DNA of 18,549 nucleotides from UBA4363 sp002393965 (GCA_946542925.1 CAMNLA010000002.1:1-18549); one strand, 5' to 3'. Counted from the stretch's first letter, positions 1-7,604 are shown. Program-made: numbers and translations. Notes: generated from the sequence alone by a model not told the origin.

Positions 1-343
1 TTCATAAAGAACTTTTTCTTGCCATGGCAGAGCCTAAGCAAGCTTGACTCTGCTCATTTGGCTTATAAAAAGTTGACTCTGCGCTCGGCTCGCTCCAAAA
101 TTGGGCTATGGGGTGGTGACGCTCCTACGGAGTTCTATAAGGAATAATGCGTTTTATACAGGGACTCCGTTTTACTTCGTCCCTGCCTGTATTATAACGT
201 CCCTACGGGACTCTGTGTATATGGGCGGATGGGTATTGTGTCATCCCTCTGTCCTTCTTCGCAGGACATTTTGGGCGGCGCCTCGGGAAAAAAATAAGGA
301 ACAAAAGTTTTTTTTGTTTCGCAATCAAAAAAACTTTTGTTCC
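1..343. repeat. Mosaic hairpin repeat, unit A (left copy)
   Basis: Non-coding stretch built from the same short hairpin modules found at 7191-7873. Visible in order: a nested hairpin GCAGAG (27-32)/CTCTGC (48-53) with AAGC/GCTT inside it; a second CTCTGC followed by CTCGGCTCGCTCCAAAATTGGG-type tail (77-105); CTCC-TAC-GGAG (122-132); CAGGGAC (159-165)/GTCCCTG (179-185); GTCCC-TAC-GGGAC (199-211); TGTCCT (250-255)/AGGACA (263-268) followed by a TTTTGGGCGGCGCCTCGG tail; and a 17-bp inverted repeat at 298-343. No credible coding region is present: the open frame across 101-364 only reads through the repeat. The copies resemble REP/BIME-type extragenic palindromes by inference; no RAYT transposase gene is in the window. 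Confidence 0.75.
298..343 (-). terminator. 17-bp inverted repeat, possible terminator of the wza-wzc-transferase operon
   Basis: Perfect 17-bp inverted repeat: left arm 298-314 (GGAACAAAAGTTTTTTT), loop 315-326, right arm 327-343. It lies about 85 nt beyond the stop codon of the minus-strand sugar transferase. Read on that strand the stem is followed by a T-rich tract (TTATTTTTTT), as expected for an intrinsic terminator. The stem is AT-rich, and the same slot of the mosaic repeat holds other hairpins at 7450-7465, 7681-7707 and 7787-7813. It may therefore be a repeat module that happens to serve as, or was recruited as, a terminator. Confidence 0.5.
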
Positions 344-428
344 AGCAGATCCGGAATATTGTAGTGGGGTATGATGACTGAGTGGTTGAACTTTTCCAAG
401 GCGGTAGCGTATGGCCATTGTCGTTGAA

Positions 429-1838
429 TCAGTAGGCTTTCTTGTCGCCGACGATGGTGAGATAGACGGTACGCAGGATGATCTTGATGTCGAGCAGGAA
501 GGACCAGTTCTCAAAGTAGAAGACATCGAGCCGAGCTCGGTCTTCGAGGTCCTTCTGCGTGGTGAGTTCGCCCCGGTAGCCGGAGACCTGGGAGAGTCCG
601 GTGATGCCTGGTCGGTCGAGGTGTCGAAGCATGTATCGGTCGATGATCTGCGAGAAGTCCTCGGTCTGTTTGAGCATGAGCGGTCGAGGTCCGACGATGG
701 ACATATCGCCCAGGAGCACGTTGATGAACTGCGGCGTCTCGTCGAGATTGGTCTTGCGCAGGAAGGCTCCGACCTTGGTGACTCGAGCGTCACCTTTGGT
801 AGCCATCTGTCTGTCGGCTCCTTCGTTGGGCCGCATGGATCGGAACTTCAGGCAAGAGAAGGTATGTCCGTCCTTGCCTGTCCTTTTCTGTCGGAAGAAG
901 ATGGGACCCTTGGATTCAATCTTGATGGCGAGGGAGACGATGAGTAAAATGGGGATGAATACCGTGAGCAGGAAAATCAGGGAGAAGATGAGGTCGAATA
1001 GTCGCTTGAGGAAGCGGTTGATCGGTTGTCTGAGCGGTTCGTGCCGCAGGAAGACGATGGGGATCCGGTCGATGAACTGCATGTCCACGCGCTGGTGGAG
1101 GAAGCGTTTGAAGTCGGGGATGAGCGAGAAGCGGATCAAGTGGTTCTCGGCGTAGTTCATGATGCGCAACGCCTTGCGGTCCTCACCGGAAGGGAGCGCG
1201 CAGAAAATCTCAAAGATATCCTTGTGTTCCTGAAGATAGGGGATGACTGCGTCGGTCTTGCCGAGGAAAAAGGTATCGGGGTCCATAACCATGTTCTCCC
1301 GCGGTCGGTCATCGAAGCAGCCCATGAGTTGGTAACTGTTGTTCTCGTTGCGGATGAGTCGGTTGTAAACCTCCTCGGCGAGTGTTCCCGTACCCAGCAG
1401 AATCACCTTGCGGATATTTCTCTTACGGAAGACCTGAAGGATGATTCGCAGGAACTGTCGCCAGAGTGTCGCGCCGCAGAGAGCGAGGAAGAGGTAGCAG
1501 AGAGCGAATTTCAGAGAGACAAGGTGCAGAGAGCCGGAAACAGAAAAGCAGACGAAGAGGAAGACGCTGTGGACGAGGATCAGGCGCAGGATGCGGGCGA
1601 GGATTCGTTCGAAGCGTACGTTGCGGTGGTGGAGGACGATGCCGTTGAGCGTGGCGGCAAGGTAGTAGGTGAGTCCGAAAATGAGGATGGAGGTCGGTTG
1701 TCGCAGGAACTCAAAGGAGGCGTCGTCGCTGAAGAACAGGGAGGCGAGGCAGAGGCAGCCATAGAGTACCGCCAACTCGCCTGTGAAGACAGCGAGTTGG
1801 AAGGCTGTAAACTCCTTATCTGAGTAGCGAAGAGCCAT
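429..1838 (-). CDS. Undecaprenyl-phosphate sugar-1-phosphate transferase, WcaJ-like
   Basis: 469-residue polyisoprenyl-phosphate hexose-1-phosphate transferase that would start repeat-unit synthesis by moving a sugar phosphate from a nucleotide sugar onto undecaprenyl phosphate at the inner membrane. The N-terminal ~120 residues hold four hydrophobic segments. A Rossmann-like CoA_binding_3 region with VILLGTGTLAEEV follows near 139-155. Another membrane segment lies near 280-306, then the bacterial sugar transferase domain with KFRSM (~330), LDETPQFINVLLGDMSIVGPRP-type core (~360-382), RPGITGLSQV and D-x-x-YFENWS. Length and architecture fit WcaJ/WbaP-type proteins. It is the last gene of the minus-strand operon, 16 nt after the kinase gene. 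Which sugar it uses (Glc, Gal or other) cannot be read from the sequence. The family call is firm. Confidence 0.93.
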   Translation of the reverse strand: MALRYSDKEFTAFQLAVFTGELAVLYGCLCLASLFFSDDASFEFLRQPTSILIFGLTYYLAATLNGIVLHHRNVRFERILARILRLILVHSVFLFVCFSVSGSLHLVSLKFALCYLFLALCGATLWRQFLRIILQVFRKRNIRKVILLGTGTLAEEVYNRLIRNENNSYQLMGCFDDRPRENMVMDPDTFFLGKTDAVIPYLQEHKDIFEIFCALPSGEDRKALRIMNYAENHLIRFSLIPDFKRFLHQRVDMQFIDRIPIVFLRHEPLRQPINRFLKRLFDLIFSLIFLLTVFIPILLIVSLAIKIESKGPIFFRQKRTGKDGHTFSCLKFRSMRPNEGADRQMATKGDARVTKVGAFLRKTNLDETPQFINVLLGDMSIVGPRPLMLKQTEDFSQIIDRYMLRHLDRPGITGLSQVSGYRGELTTQKDLEDRARLDVFYFENWSFLLDIKIILRTVYLTIVGDKKAY

Positions 1839-1854
1839 ATAGTCCGATGTTTTT

Positions 1855-4233
1855 TTAGCCTTTTATTTTCTCCACGATTTTCTGCCAGAAGGACTTGCGT
1901 GAGCGGTTGTTGCGTGCGCTACTGTTGTAGTAGCTGTTGTACTCACCGTAGTGGTAGCTACGGTAGTAGCCGCTGGAAGCGAAGTTGACGCCGTTGAATA
2001 CGATGTAGATATTATTGAGACGTTTGGACTGGTAGAGCGAGTTGATGAACGAGACGCTCTCGCGCTGTGTCCTTCCCTCGCGTGTGACATAGACGGTGAG
2101 GTCGATGACACGGTTGATGAGCGCGGTATCGGAGACGATGCCGATCGGAGCGGTATCGACGATGATGTAGTCGTATTGTTGTCTCAGTTGTTCGAACACC
2201 TTGTCCAGAGCTGCCGACATGAGCAGTTCGTTCGGGTTCGGCGGAATGGTACCGCAAGGGAGGATATCAAGGCTGTCGGAGACGGAAGTCTTGCGAATGA
2301 GGCTATTGAGCGGAATGGAGTCGTCGGCGAGGTAGGACGTGATACCCTCCTTGGCAGGCAGTCCGAATACGTCGCTGAGTTCGGGGTTGCGGATATCGAG
2401 TCCGACGACGATGACGCGTTTGGACATGAGTGCGAAAGCGAGAGCGAGGTTGGTAGAGATGAACGTCTTTCCTTCGTTGGTCATGGTGGAAGTGACGGCG
2501 ATCACTTTCTTGTCGCTTCCTTTGGTGATGAAGGAAAGGGTATTGCGGAGTGACCGGAACTTCTCGACCTCGCCGGAGGTGTCGTCCTCGGCAACGAGGA
2601 AGGTGCTGGTCATGTTCTTGATGAACGGAATTTCGCCGATGATGTTCGGTATAGCCCGTCGTTCGAGTTCCTCCTTGCTCTGGATTGTACTCTTGAAATA
2701 GTCGCGCAGGTAGATGATGATAATCGGTATGAGTACTCCGGCGACGAGGGCGACGAGGGCGTAGATCAACTTGTTCGGCGAGACGAACTGTCCGGTGGAG
2801 CGCGGCTGTACGACGAACTTTCCTTTAGGCGAGGTAGCGGCGAGAGTGAGGGATGTCTCCTCGCGTTTCTGAAGCAGGAAGAGGTAGAGTTGTTCCTTGA
2901 TCTGCTGTTGGCGTTTGATTTCCAGGAAGTGTCGTTCGATGGTCGGGATGCGTTGGAGTCGGCTGGTCTCGATATTATTCTGTCGCGAGAGATTGTTGCG
3001 AGTGATGGTCAGGGTCTTGCGTACGCTGGAGATGCTGTTGCGGATGGCATGGTGCATCGAGTTGGTCTGTGCGGTGGCCTGAGCGAGAGCGGGGTTGTGT
3101 CCCGTGGAGGCATTCTCGAGTCGTTTCTTCTCGAGGAGGTGAGTATTGTAGCTGTTGATGAGGGAAGAGAGTCCAGGGTCGGTGATGCCGAGGTTCGGGA
3201 TGAGTTGGTTATCATTCTGAGGGTTATTGACAAAGTCCTCGACAAAGCGAATGATGCTGAGCTGGTTCTCGACGTTTTTGAGTTCCTCGTTGTTCTTGCC
3301 GTTCTGGGTGAGGTAGAGTTGTGCTTCGGAGGAGATGTCGGTGACGTTGTTGGACGTCTTGAACCGTTCGACGTTGCCCTCGACCTCGGAGAGTTCACCG
3401 CTGATGTTTTCGATGCGCTCATCGATGAATGCGGCAGTATTGCGTGCTATCTGAAACTTATCGTCGTTGGCCTGCGCATTATAGTTGTTGAGCAGTTCGG
3501 TGAGGAAGTCGATGCCGCTCTCCGGGCAGTTGGCAACGGAGGAGACATTGACGATGTGTGACTTCTTGCCCGAAGGGGAGATCTGAATCGTATTGGTCAG
3601 TTGTCGAGCGAGGATCTCGGAGTTGGAGTGTGTGATGGTCAGGGGTTTGGAGAATGAATTCTCTTCCTGACGGGAGAGTCGGATGGAGGCGTCGGGCAGT
3701 TGGATGGTCTGTGGAAAGCGGGAGAAATCGCCCTGTTGCTGGAAACTCCTGCCCAGGGAGTCGGCACCCGAGAGTTGGTAGTGGTAGGTCCCCTCCTTGT
3801 TGCTGACGGTCAGGGAGAAGAATTTCGGCTCTTTGGAGAACGATGGAGAACACAGGACTGGGGTCTGATTTTTGTTCAGGGTGATATGGGAGAAGAAGGT
3901 CGGTTCGGAGTAGGAGATGTTGAAGAGAGAGGTCTGGACGGTTCGTCGCAGGAGGTCGGTGGATTTGAGAACCACGGTTTCGTCATCGATCAGCGCATCT
4001 TCGTTACCGAATCCGAGTATATCGAGTGCCTGGATGTGGTTGTCCTGATTCTCGATGAAGATGGAAGCATGGCATTCGTAGGTCTTTTCTTTCTTGAGAT
4101 AGAGGTATGAAGCGACGAGCAACGTCAGGACACAGCAAAGCAGCATCCAACGCCAGTAGGAAAGGTAGTAGAAGATGTATTTACGGATGTCCAGTTCGTC
4201 CTCAGCCTTGTTGTTCTTGATGGAATCGGTCAT
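1855..4233 (-). CDS. wzc: Wzc-like polysaccharide co-polymerase / BY-kinase (tyrosine autokinase)
   Basis: 792-residue inner-membrane protein controlling chain length and export of capsule or exopolysaccharide. An N-terminal Wzz domain begins after a membrane segment at ~29-46. A long periplasmic, partly coiled-coil region (about 260-460) follows. A second membrane segment lies near 489-512. The cytoplasmic kinase domain has Walker A STMTNEGKT (~580-589), Walker A' VVGLDIRNP (~606-616) and Walker B YIIVDTAP (~686-693). The C-terminal tail (~749-770) is a tyrosine cluster (GYYRSYHYGEYNSYYN), the usual autophosphorylation site, followed by a basic end. The Walker A carries TNEGKT where PGEGKS/T is typical. 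The gene starts 4 nt after the Wza-like stop, suggesting translational coupling. Regulation is expected through cycling of Tyr-tail phosphorylation; the partner phosphatase is not in the window. Confidence 0.95.
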   Translation of the reverse strand: MTDSIKNNKAEDELDIRKYIFYYLSYWRWMLLCCVLTLLVASYLYLKKEKTYECHASIFIENQDNHIQALDILGFGNEDALIDDETVVLKSTDLLRRTVQTSLFNISYSEPTFFSHITLNKNQTPVLCSPSFSKEPKFFSLTVSNKEGTYHYQLSGADSLGRSFQQQGDFSRFPQTIQLPDASIRLSRQEENSFSKPLTITHSNSEILARQLTNTIQISPSGKKSHIVNVSSVANCPESGIDFLTELLNNYNAQANDDKFQIARNTAAFIDERIENISGELSEVEGNVERFKTSNNVTDISSEAQLYLTQNGKNNEELKNVENQLSIIRFVEDFVNNPQNDNQLIPNLGITDPGLSSLINSYNTHLLEKKRLENASTGHNPALAQATAQTNSMHHAIRNSISSVRKTLTITRNNLSRQNNIETSRLQRIPTIERHFLEIKRQQQIKEQLYLFLLQKREETSLTLAATSPKGKFVVQPRSTGQFVSPNKLIYALVALVAGVLIPIIIIYLRDYFKSTIQSKEELERRAIPNIIGEIPFIKNMTSTFLVAEDDTSGEVEKFRSLRNTLSFITKGSDKKVIAVTSTMTNEGKTFISTNLALAFALMSKRVIVVGLDIRNPELSDVFGLPAKEGITSYLADDSIPLNSLIRKTSVSDSLDILPCGTIPPNPNELLMSAALDKVFEQLRQQYDYIIVDTAPIGIVSDTALINRVIDLTVYVTREGRTQRESVSFINSLYQSKRLNNIYIVFNGVNFASSGYYRSYHYGEYNSYYNSSARNNRSRKSFWQKIVEKIKG

Positions 4234-4237
4234 GGTA

Positions 4238-5056
4238 TCAATTCAGATTGAAAACGTTGATAATGAGGTAGGTGAGGGTAGCCAGCATGGAGACGATGGA
4301 GAAGGTGATGGTCTCGGAACTGGTGATGGCAGAGGTATTGCCCTTGTGCTTGTTGGGCGTGACGTACACGACGTCGTTCTGTTTGAGATAGTAGTAGGGG
4401 GAGTTGACGATGTCCTTGTTCTGGAGGTTGAGTCGTGCGGTGGTCTTGTTGCCCTTGGCATCCTCGCGCACGACGAGTACATTGTCTCGTTTGCCGTAGA
4501 TGGTCATGTCGCCGGCATAGGCGAGTGCCTCGAGGATGGAGATATGGTCGTTGGTAATGGTGAAGTTGCCCGGGTTTTTCACTTCGCCGAGAACGGAGAT
4601 CTTGAAGTTGGTGCGTCGGATGGTGATGACGGGTTCCTCGGTGAGGATACCGGGATAGAGTCTGGACTTGATGAGATCCTCGAGCTGGGAACGTTGCAGT
4701 CCCTCGGCGTGGATCTTGCCCAGGACGGGGAAGTCGATGTTGCCTTCTTCGTCTATCTGGTAGGTCTGGAGTCGTCCCTGTCCACCGGTAGGGTTGGGAT
4801 TTCCACCGGAGAGGAGAGACGGCGTGGCCTGGAGGTTGAATGGTGCGGAGGCTTCGGGAGTGGGTGTGCCGACGGTGATGGTCAGTTCATCATTGAAGGT
4901 CAGTTCGGGTTCGGAGATAGGGTTGCTGGTCTGAAGCGTTTCGTTCTCCGCATCCTGGAAGTAGGGTACTTTCTTGTATGCGGTGCAGGATGCCAGCGAA
5001 AAACACAGAAGGCAGAGAAGGACTTTTACAAAAGGAATCTTGTTGATCAATACCAT
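4238..5056 (-). CDS. wza: Wza-like polysaccharide export outer-membrane lipoprotein
   Basis: 272-residue exporter subunit expected to form the outer-membrane/periplasmic channel for the polysaccharide. A lipoprotein signal peptide ends in lipobox LASC, with Cys24 as the lipidated residue. Next comes a Poly_export region (YQIDEEGNIDFPVLGKIHAEG, about 105-125), then an SLBB-like segment (FKISVLGEVKNPGNFTI ... ISILEALAYAGDMTIYG, about 150-190) and a C-terminal hydrophobic helix (~250-268) that would insert in the outer membrane. It is shorter than E. coli Wza (about 380 residues), as is common in this phylum. First gene of the minus-strand operon; the ATG at 5054-5056 lies about 23 nt downstream of the predicted transcription start. 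A low-complexity Pro/Gly/Asn-rich stretch follows the lipidated N-terminus. Confidence 0.93.
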   Translation of the reverse strand: MVLINKIPFVKVLLCLLCFSLASCTAYKKVPYFQDAENETLQTSNPISEPELTFNDELTITVGTPTPEASAPFNLQATPSLLSGGNPNPTGGQGRLQTYQIDEEGNIDFPVLGKIHAEGLQRSQLEDLIKSRLYPGILTEEPVITIRRTNFKISVLGEVKNPGNFTITNDHISILEALAYAGDMTIYGKRDNVLVVREDAKGNKTTARLNLQNKDIVNSPYYYLKQNDVVYVTPNKHKGNTSAITSSETITFSIVSMLATLTYLIINVFNLN

Positions 5057-5085
5057 GACTTCGTTGTTTCAGAATATACAATTTG

Positions 5086-5116
5086 CAATATTACAAAAAA
5101 AAAAGGATTTGGCAAA
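5086..5116 (-). promoter_or_regulatory. Bacteroidota-type promoter for the wza-wzc-transferase operon
   Basis: On the minus strand, TTTG (5116-5113) is followed after 19 nt by TAATATTG (5093-5086), one mismatch from the -7 consensus TAnnTTTG. Transcription would start near 5079 and give a short leader of about 23 nt before the ATG. A run of ten A/T pairs lies between the two elements. The 11-bp repeat array begins about 64 bp upstream of the -33 element. Confidence 0.5.
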
Positions 5117-5179
5117 AATGTATGCAGAAGAACATAGAGGGGGGGGAAATAACGAGTCGGACAGAGCGGTCTTTCCAGC

Positions 5180-5443
5180 GGAGTAGTATTGGAGTAGTAT
5201 TGGAGTAGTATTGGAGTAGTATTGGAGTAGTGGTGGAGTAGTATTGGAGTAGTATTGGAGTAGTATTGGAGTAGTGGTGGAGTAGTATTGGAGTAGTATT
5301 GGAGTAGTATTGGAGTAGTATTGGAGTAGTATTGGAGTAGTGGTGGAGTAGTATTGGAGTAGTGGTGGAGTAGTGGTGGAGTAGTGGTGGAGTAATGGTG
5401 GAGTAATGGTGGAGTGGTGGTGGAGTAATGGTGGAGTGGTGGT
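5180..5443. repeat. Tandem array, 24 units of exactly 11 bp
   Basis: Twenty-four head-to-tail units, each exactly 11 bp with no length slippage. There are four variants: A = GGAGTAGTATT (13 copies), G = GGAGTAGTGGT (6), C = GGAGTAATGGT (3), D = GGAGTGGTGGT (2). The order from the wza side is AAAAG AAAG AAAAAG A GGG C C D C D. The array separates the divergent wza and ugd genes. The 11-bp period is close to one DNA helical turn, so each motif faces the same side of the helix. The wza-proximal part is homogeneous and the ugd-proximal end is diverged. The strand bias (G-rich on plus, C-rich on minus) leaves all minus-strand frames free of stops, so long minus-strand open frames here are artefacts. 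Confidence 0.97.
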
Positions 5444-5574
5444 GGGTGAATTTTTGTTTTGAATGATCGGTGGAGTGTTGTCCGAAAAACAGGTGAACTG
5501 TCAGGCGAGGAAAGTGGGAGAGAAAAACGTAAATTATGGGAATAATGGGAATAAAATAAAAAAAAAGAAAAGAA

Positions 5575-5606
5575 TTTGACAAAGGCGGAGATTGTGAATA
5601 TCTTTG
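5575..5606 (+). promoter_or_regulatory. Promoter of ugd (-33 TTTG / -7 TATCTTTG)
   Basis: TTTG at 5575-5578, 20 nt, then TATCTTTG at 5599-5606: an exact match to the Bacteroidota primary sigma consensus. Transcription would begin near 5612, giving a leader of about 45 nt. This also decides the ugd start, because the upstream in-frame ATG at 5604 overlaps the -7 box itself. Positions 5444-5574 between the tandem array and this promoter contain no gene or clear signal. Confidence 0.8.
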
Positions 5607-5657
5607 CAAGGAACAAGGACTCTCACAGGTCCGAAATCAAAGAAAACCATACGCATT

Positions 5658-6896
5658 ATGAAAATAGCAGTCGCAGGAACGGGGTACGTGGGTCTGAGTA
5701 TTGCCACGCTCCTCAGTCAGCATCATTCGGTAATGGCGGTTGACGTCGTACAGGAGAAAGTAAACATGATCAACCAGCGTCAGTCGCCGATACAGGATGA
5801 CTACATTGAGAAATATCTGGCGGAGAAGGACCTGGATCTGACGGCGACGACGGACGGCGCGTCGGCGTACAGGGATGCGACCTTTGTGGTGATTGCCACG
5901 CCGACCAACTATGATCCCGTGAAGAACTACTTCGACACGACGCATGTGGAGGAGGTCATAGAGTTGGTAATGAACGTAAACCCCAACGCCATTATGGTTA
6001 TCAAGTCCACGATTCCGGTGGGCTATACGGAGAGTGTACGTAAGAAATACAACTGCGACAACATTATCTTTGCTCCGGAATTCCTGCGCGAGAGCAAGGC
6101 GTTGTATGACAACCTGTATCCGAGCCGTATCATCGTCGGGCGTCCGGAAGGAGACGAACGATTGGACCAAGCGGCGCATGAGTTCGCAGAACTCTTGAAG
6201 GAGGGAGCCTTGAAAGAGAACATAGAGACGCTGTATATGGGTCTGACGGAGGCGGAGGCAGTGAAGTTGTTTGCCAATACGTACTTAGCGCTGCGCGTAA
6301 GCTACTTCAACGAATTGGACACCTATGCAGAAGTAAAGGGCTTGGATTCGGACAAGATTATCAAGGGCGTCAGTCTTGACCCGCGTATCGGAGACTTCTA
6401 CAACAACCCAAGTTTCGGCTACGGCGGCTACTGTCTGCCAAAGGACACGAAGCAGTTGCTTGCCAACTACGCTGACGTGCCGGAGAACCTGATACATGCC
6501 ATTGTGGACAGCAACAAGACGCGTAAGGACTTCATTGCAGATCAGGTGCTTCACAAGGCGGGGTATTACGACTATTACAACCGTGGGGACTACTCTGCGG
6601 CGGACGAAAAGGCCTGCACGATCGGAGTGTATCGACTGACGATGAAGAGCAACAGCGACAATTTCCGTCAGAGCAGCATTCAGGGTGTAATGAAGCGCAT
6701 CAAGGCCAAGGGTGCGGTGGTTATTGTCTATGAGCCGACGCTGAAGGACGGCGATACGTTCTTCGGCAGCCGTGTGGTCAATGACCTGGAAGAATTCAAG
6801 AGGCAGAGCCAGGCGATCATTGCCAACCGCTATGACCGCTGTCTGGATGACGTAGCGGATAAGGTCTATACGCGTGACATCTTCCGCCGCGACTAA
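5658..6896 (+). CDS. ugd: UDP-glucose 6-dehydrogenase
   Basis: 412-residue cytoplasmic enzyme oxidising UDP-glucose to UDP-glucuronate with two NAD+, supplying uronic acid for the polysaccharide. An N-terminal NAD-binding Rossmann motif (GTGYVGL, residues 7-13) is followed by STIPVGYT, FAPEFLRESKALYDNLYPSR and the central helix KLFANTYLALRVSYFNELD. The catalytic cysteine is Cys259 in GYGGYCLPKDTKQL. The C-terminal UDP-binding domain is complete. An upstream in-frame ATG (5604) would add 18 residues (MQGTRTLTGPKSKKTIRI), but it falls inside the promoter, so MKIAVAG is taken as the start. It is monocistronic as far as seen, divergent from wza, with a tRNA gene 134 nt downstream. A GDP-mannose dehydrogenase is less likely given the motifs. 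Confidence 0.95.
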   Translation: MKIAVAGTGYVGLSIATLLSQHHSVMAVDVVQEKVNMINQRQSPIQDDYIEKYLAEKDLDLTATTDGASAYRDATFVVIATPTNYDPVKNYFDTTHVEEVIELVMNVNPNAIMVIKSTIPVGYTESVRKKYNCDNIIFAPEFLRESKALYDNLYPSRIIVGRPEGDERLDQAAHEFAELLKEGALKENIETLYMGLTEAEAVKLFANTYLALRVSYFNELDTYAEVKGLDSDKIIKGVSLDPRIGDFYNNPSFGYGGYCLPKDTKQLLANYADVPENLIHAIVDSNKTRKDFIADQVLHKAGYYDYYNRGDYSAADEKACTIGVYRLTMKSNSDNFRQSSIQGVMKRIKAKGAVVIVYEPTLKDGDTFFGSRVVNDLEEFKRQSQAIIANRYDRCLDDVADKVYTRDIFRRD

Positions 6897-6976
6897 AGTC
6901 AGGTCGAACCGGATGTCAAGATCCGGAAAAAAAGGAGAGAAAGAAGCCGTCGGAGAGATTATTTCTCGATAATTCT

Positions 6977-7006
6977 TTTGCGGATAAAGAAAAATATCTA
7001 TTTTTG
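6977..7006 (+). promoter_or_regulatory. Promoter of tRNA-Cys
   Basis: TTTG at 6977-6980 and TATTTTTG at 6999-7006, separated by 18 nt, one or two short of the usual spacing. The predicted start, near 7012-7013, gives a precursor leader of about 18 nt before the mature tRNA. The rest of 6897-7030 has no gene. It contains a short CCGGAT/ATCCGG hairpin (6909-6926) just after the ugd stop, followed on this strand by A rather than T residues. Confidence 0.6.
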
Positions 7007-7030
7007 CATTCGCAAACAAAACCGAAAAAG

Positions 7031-7101
7031 GGTCGGTTGGCCGAGTGGTTAGGCAGCGGTCTGCAAAACCGTCCACAGCAGTTCGAATCTGCTACTGACC
7101 T
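7031..7101 (+). tRNA. tRNA-Cys (anticodon GCA)
   Basis: Folds as a cloverleaf. Acceptor stem GGTCGGT (7031-7037) pairs with ACTGACC (7094-7100) with one G-T pair. A D-arm lies around 7040-7054. The anticodon loop CTGCAAA (7061-7067) carries GCA at 7063-7065, and the T-arm is AGCAG-TTCGAAT-CTGCT (7077-7093). The discriminator base 7101 is T, the identity base of cysteine tRNAs. CCA is not encoded. Confidence 0.95.
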
Positions 7102-7111
7102 CGGAATGAAG

Positions 7112-7145
7112 GGCAAGTGTCAATGGAGACACTTGTCTTTTTTTT
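7112..7145 (+). terminator. Intrinsic terminator after tRNA-Cys
   Basis: Stem CAAGTGTC (7114-7121)/GACACTTG (7128-7135), extendable by a G-T and a G-C pair to 7112-7137, with a six-base loop and a run of eight T at 7138-7145. It sits 10 nt after the mature tRNA end, a textbook position. Confidence 0.9.
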
Positions 7146-7190
7146 GTTTCCCGGCTTCATCAAGTTGTTGTTTGGGCGGTTTTTTTTGGG

Positions 7191-7284
7191 GGACGCTCCT
7201 ACGGAGCTCTATATGGAAGAGACGTTTTATACAGGGACTCCGCTTCGCTGCATCCCTGCCTGTAATCTGTCACCCCTACGGGGT
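7191..7284. repeat. Mosaic hairpin repeat, unit B
   Basis: Short copy containing GCTCC-TAC-GGAGC (7195-7207), CAGGGA (7232-7237)/TCCCTG (7253-7258) and ACCCC-TAC-GGGGT (7272-7284). In other copies the last stem is GTCCC/GGGAC, so two positions have changed on both sides of the stem together. The downstream modules found in units A and C are missing, and the sequence passes straight into the lead-in of the next unit (GGGCTATGGGGGTGGTGACG). Non-coding. Confidence 0.75.
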
Positions 7285-7292
7285 TAATGTTT

Positions 7293-7489
7293 GGGCTATG
7301 GGGGTGGTGACGCTCCTATGGAGTTCTATATGGAAGAGACGTTTATAACAGGGGCTCCGCTTCGCTCCACCCCTGCCTGTATTATAACGTCCCTACGGGA
7401 CTCTTCGTTTGTCTTGTTTCACAAGACATTTTGGGCGGCGCCTCGGGAAAACAAATAAATTTGTTCTCCTCTCGGCTTGCACCAAAATT
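7293..7489. repeat. Mosaic hairpin repeat, unit C (complete)
   Basis: The most complete copy. After the lead-in GGGCTATGGGGGTGGTGACG come CTCC-TAT-GGAG (7313-7323), CAGGGG (7349-7354)/CCCCTG (7370-7375), GTCCC-TAC-GGGAC (7389-7401), TGTCTTGT (7410-7417)/ACAAGACA (7421-7428), the TTTTGGGCGGCGCCTCGG tail, AACAAAT (7450-7456)/ATTTGTT (7459-7465) and the CTCGGCTTGCACCAAAATTGGG-type end. It matches unit A module for module. The second stem carries a compensatory change relative to units A, B and D. Confidence 0.8.
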
Positions 7490-7604
7490 GGGGACTATGG
7501 GGTGGTGACGCTCCTACGGAGTTCTGAGCGGAATAATACGTTTTTTACAGGGACTCCGCCCTTTGGGCTCCATCCCTGCCTGTATTCTGTCGTCCCGATG
7601 GGAC
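7490..7604. repeat. Mosaic hairpin repeat, unit D
   Basis: Begins with the lead-in GACTATGGGGTGGTGACG, then CTCC-TAC-GGAG (7511-7521), CAGGGA (7548-7553)/TCCCTG (7573-7578) and GTCCC-GAT-GGGAC (7592-7604). In this copy the loop of the second hairpin contains its own stem, GCCC-TTT-GGGC, in place of the CGCTTCGCT sequence of units B and C. The last loop is GAT instead of TAC while the stem is unchanged. Non-coding. Confidence 0.75.

Noticed and set aside
101..364. 87-codon open frame at the left end
   Set aside because: Lies entirely over the mosaic hairpin repeat. It has no protein-like composition and no other support.
4175..5137. 320-codon plus-strand open frame opposite the wza gene (similar long frames oppose the wzc and sugar transferase genes)
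   Set aside because: Mirror frames of clearly identified minus-strand genes. Val/Glu/Gly/Asp-rich composition arises from the complement of the real coding strand.
5047..5616. Two overlapping minus-strand open frames (189 and 172 codons) rich in HYSNTTPILLQYY-like repeats
   Set aside because: The 11-bp unit has no stop in any minus-strand frame, so the array is open in all three. The frames overlap the wza start, its promoter and the ugd promoter, and the translation only reflects the repeat.
6909..6926. CCGGAT/ATCCGG hairpin just after the ugd stop
   Set aside because: Only a 6-bp stem, followed by A residues on the ugd strand, so it is not an intrinsic terminator for ugd. No minus-strand gene would use it.
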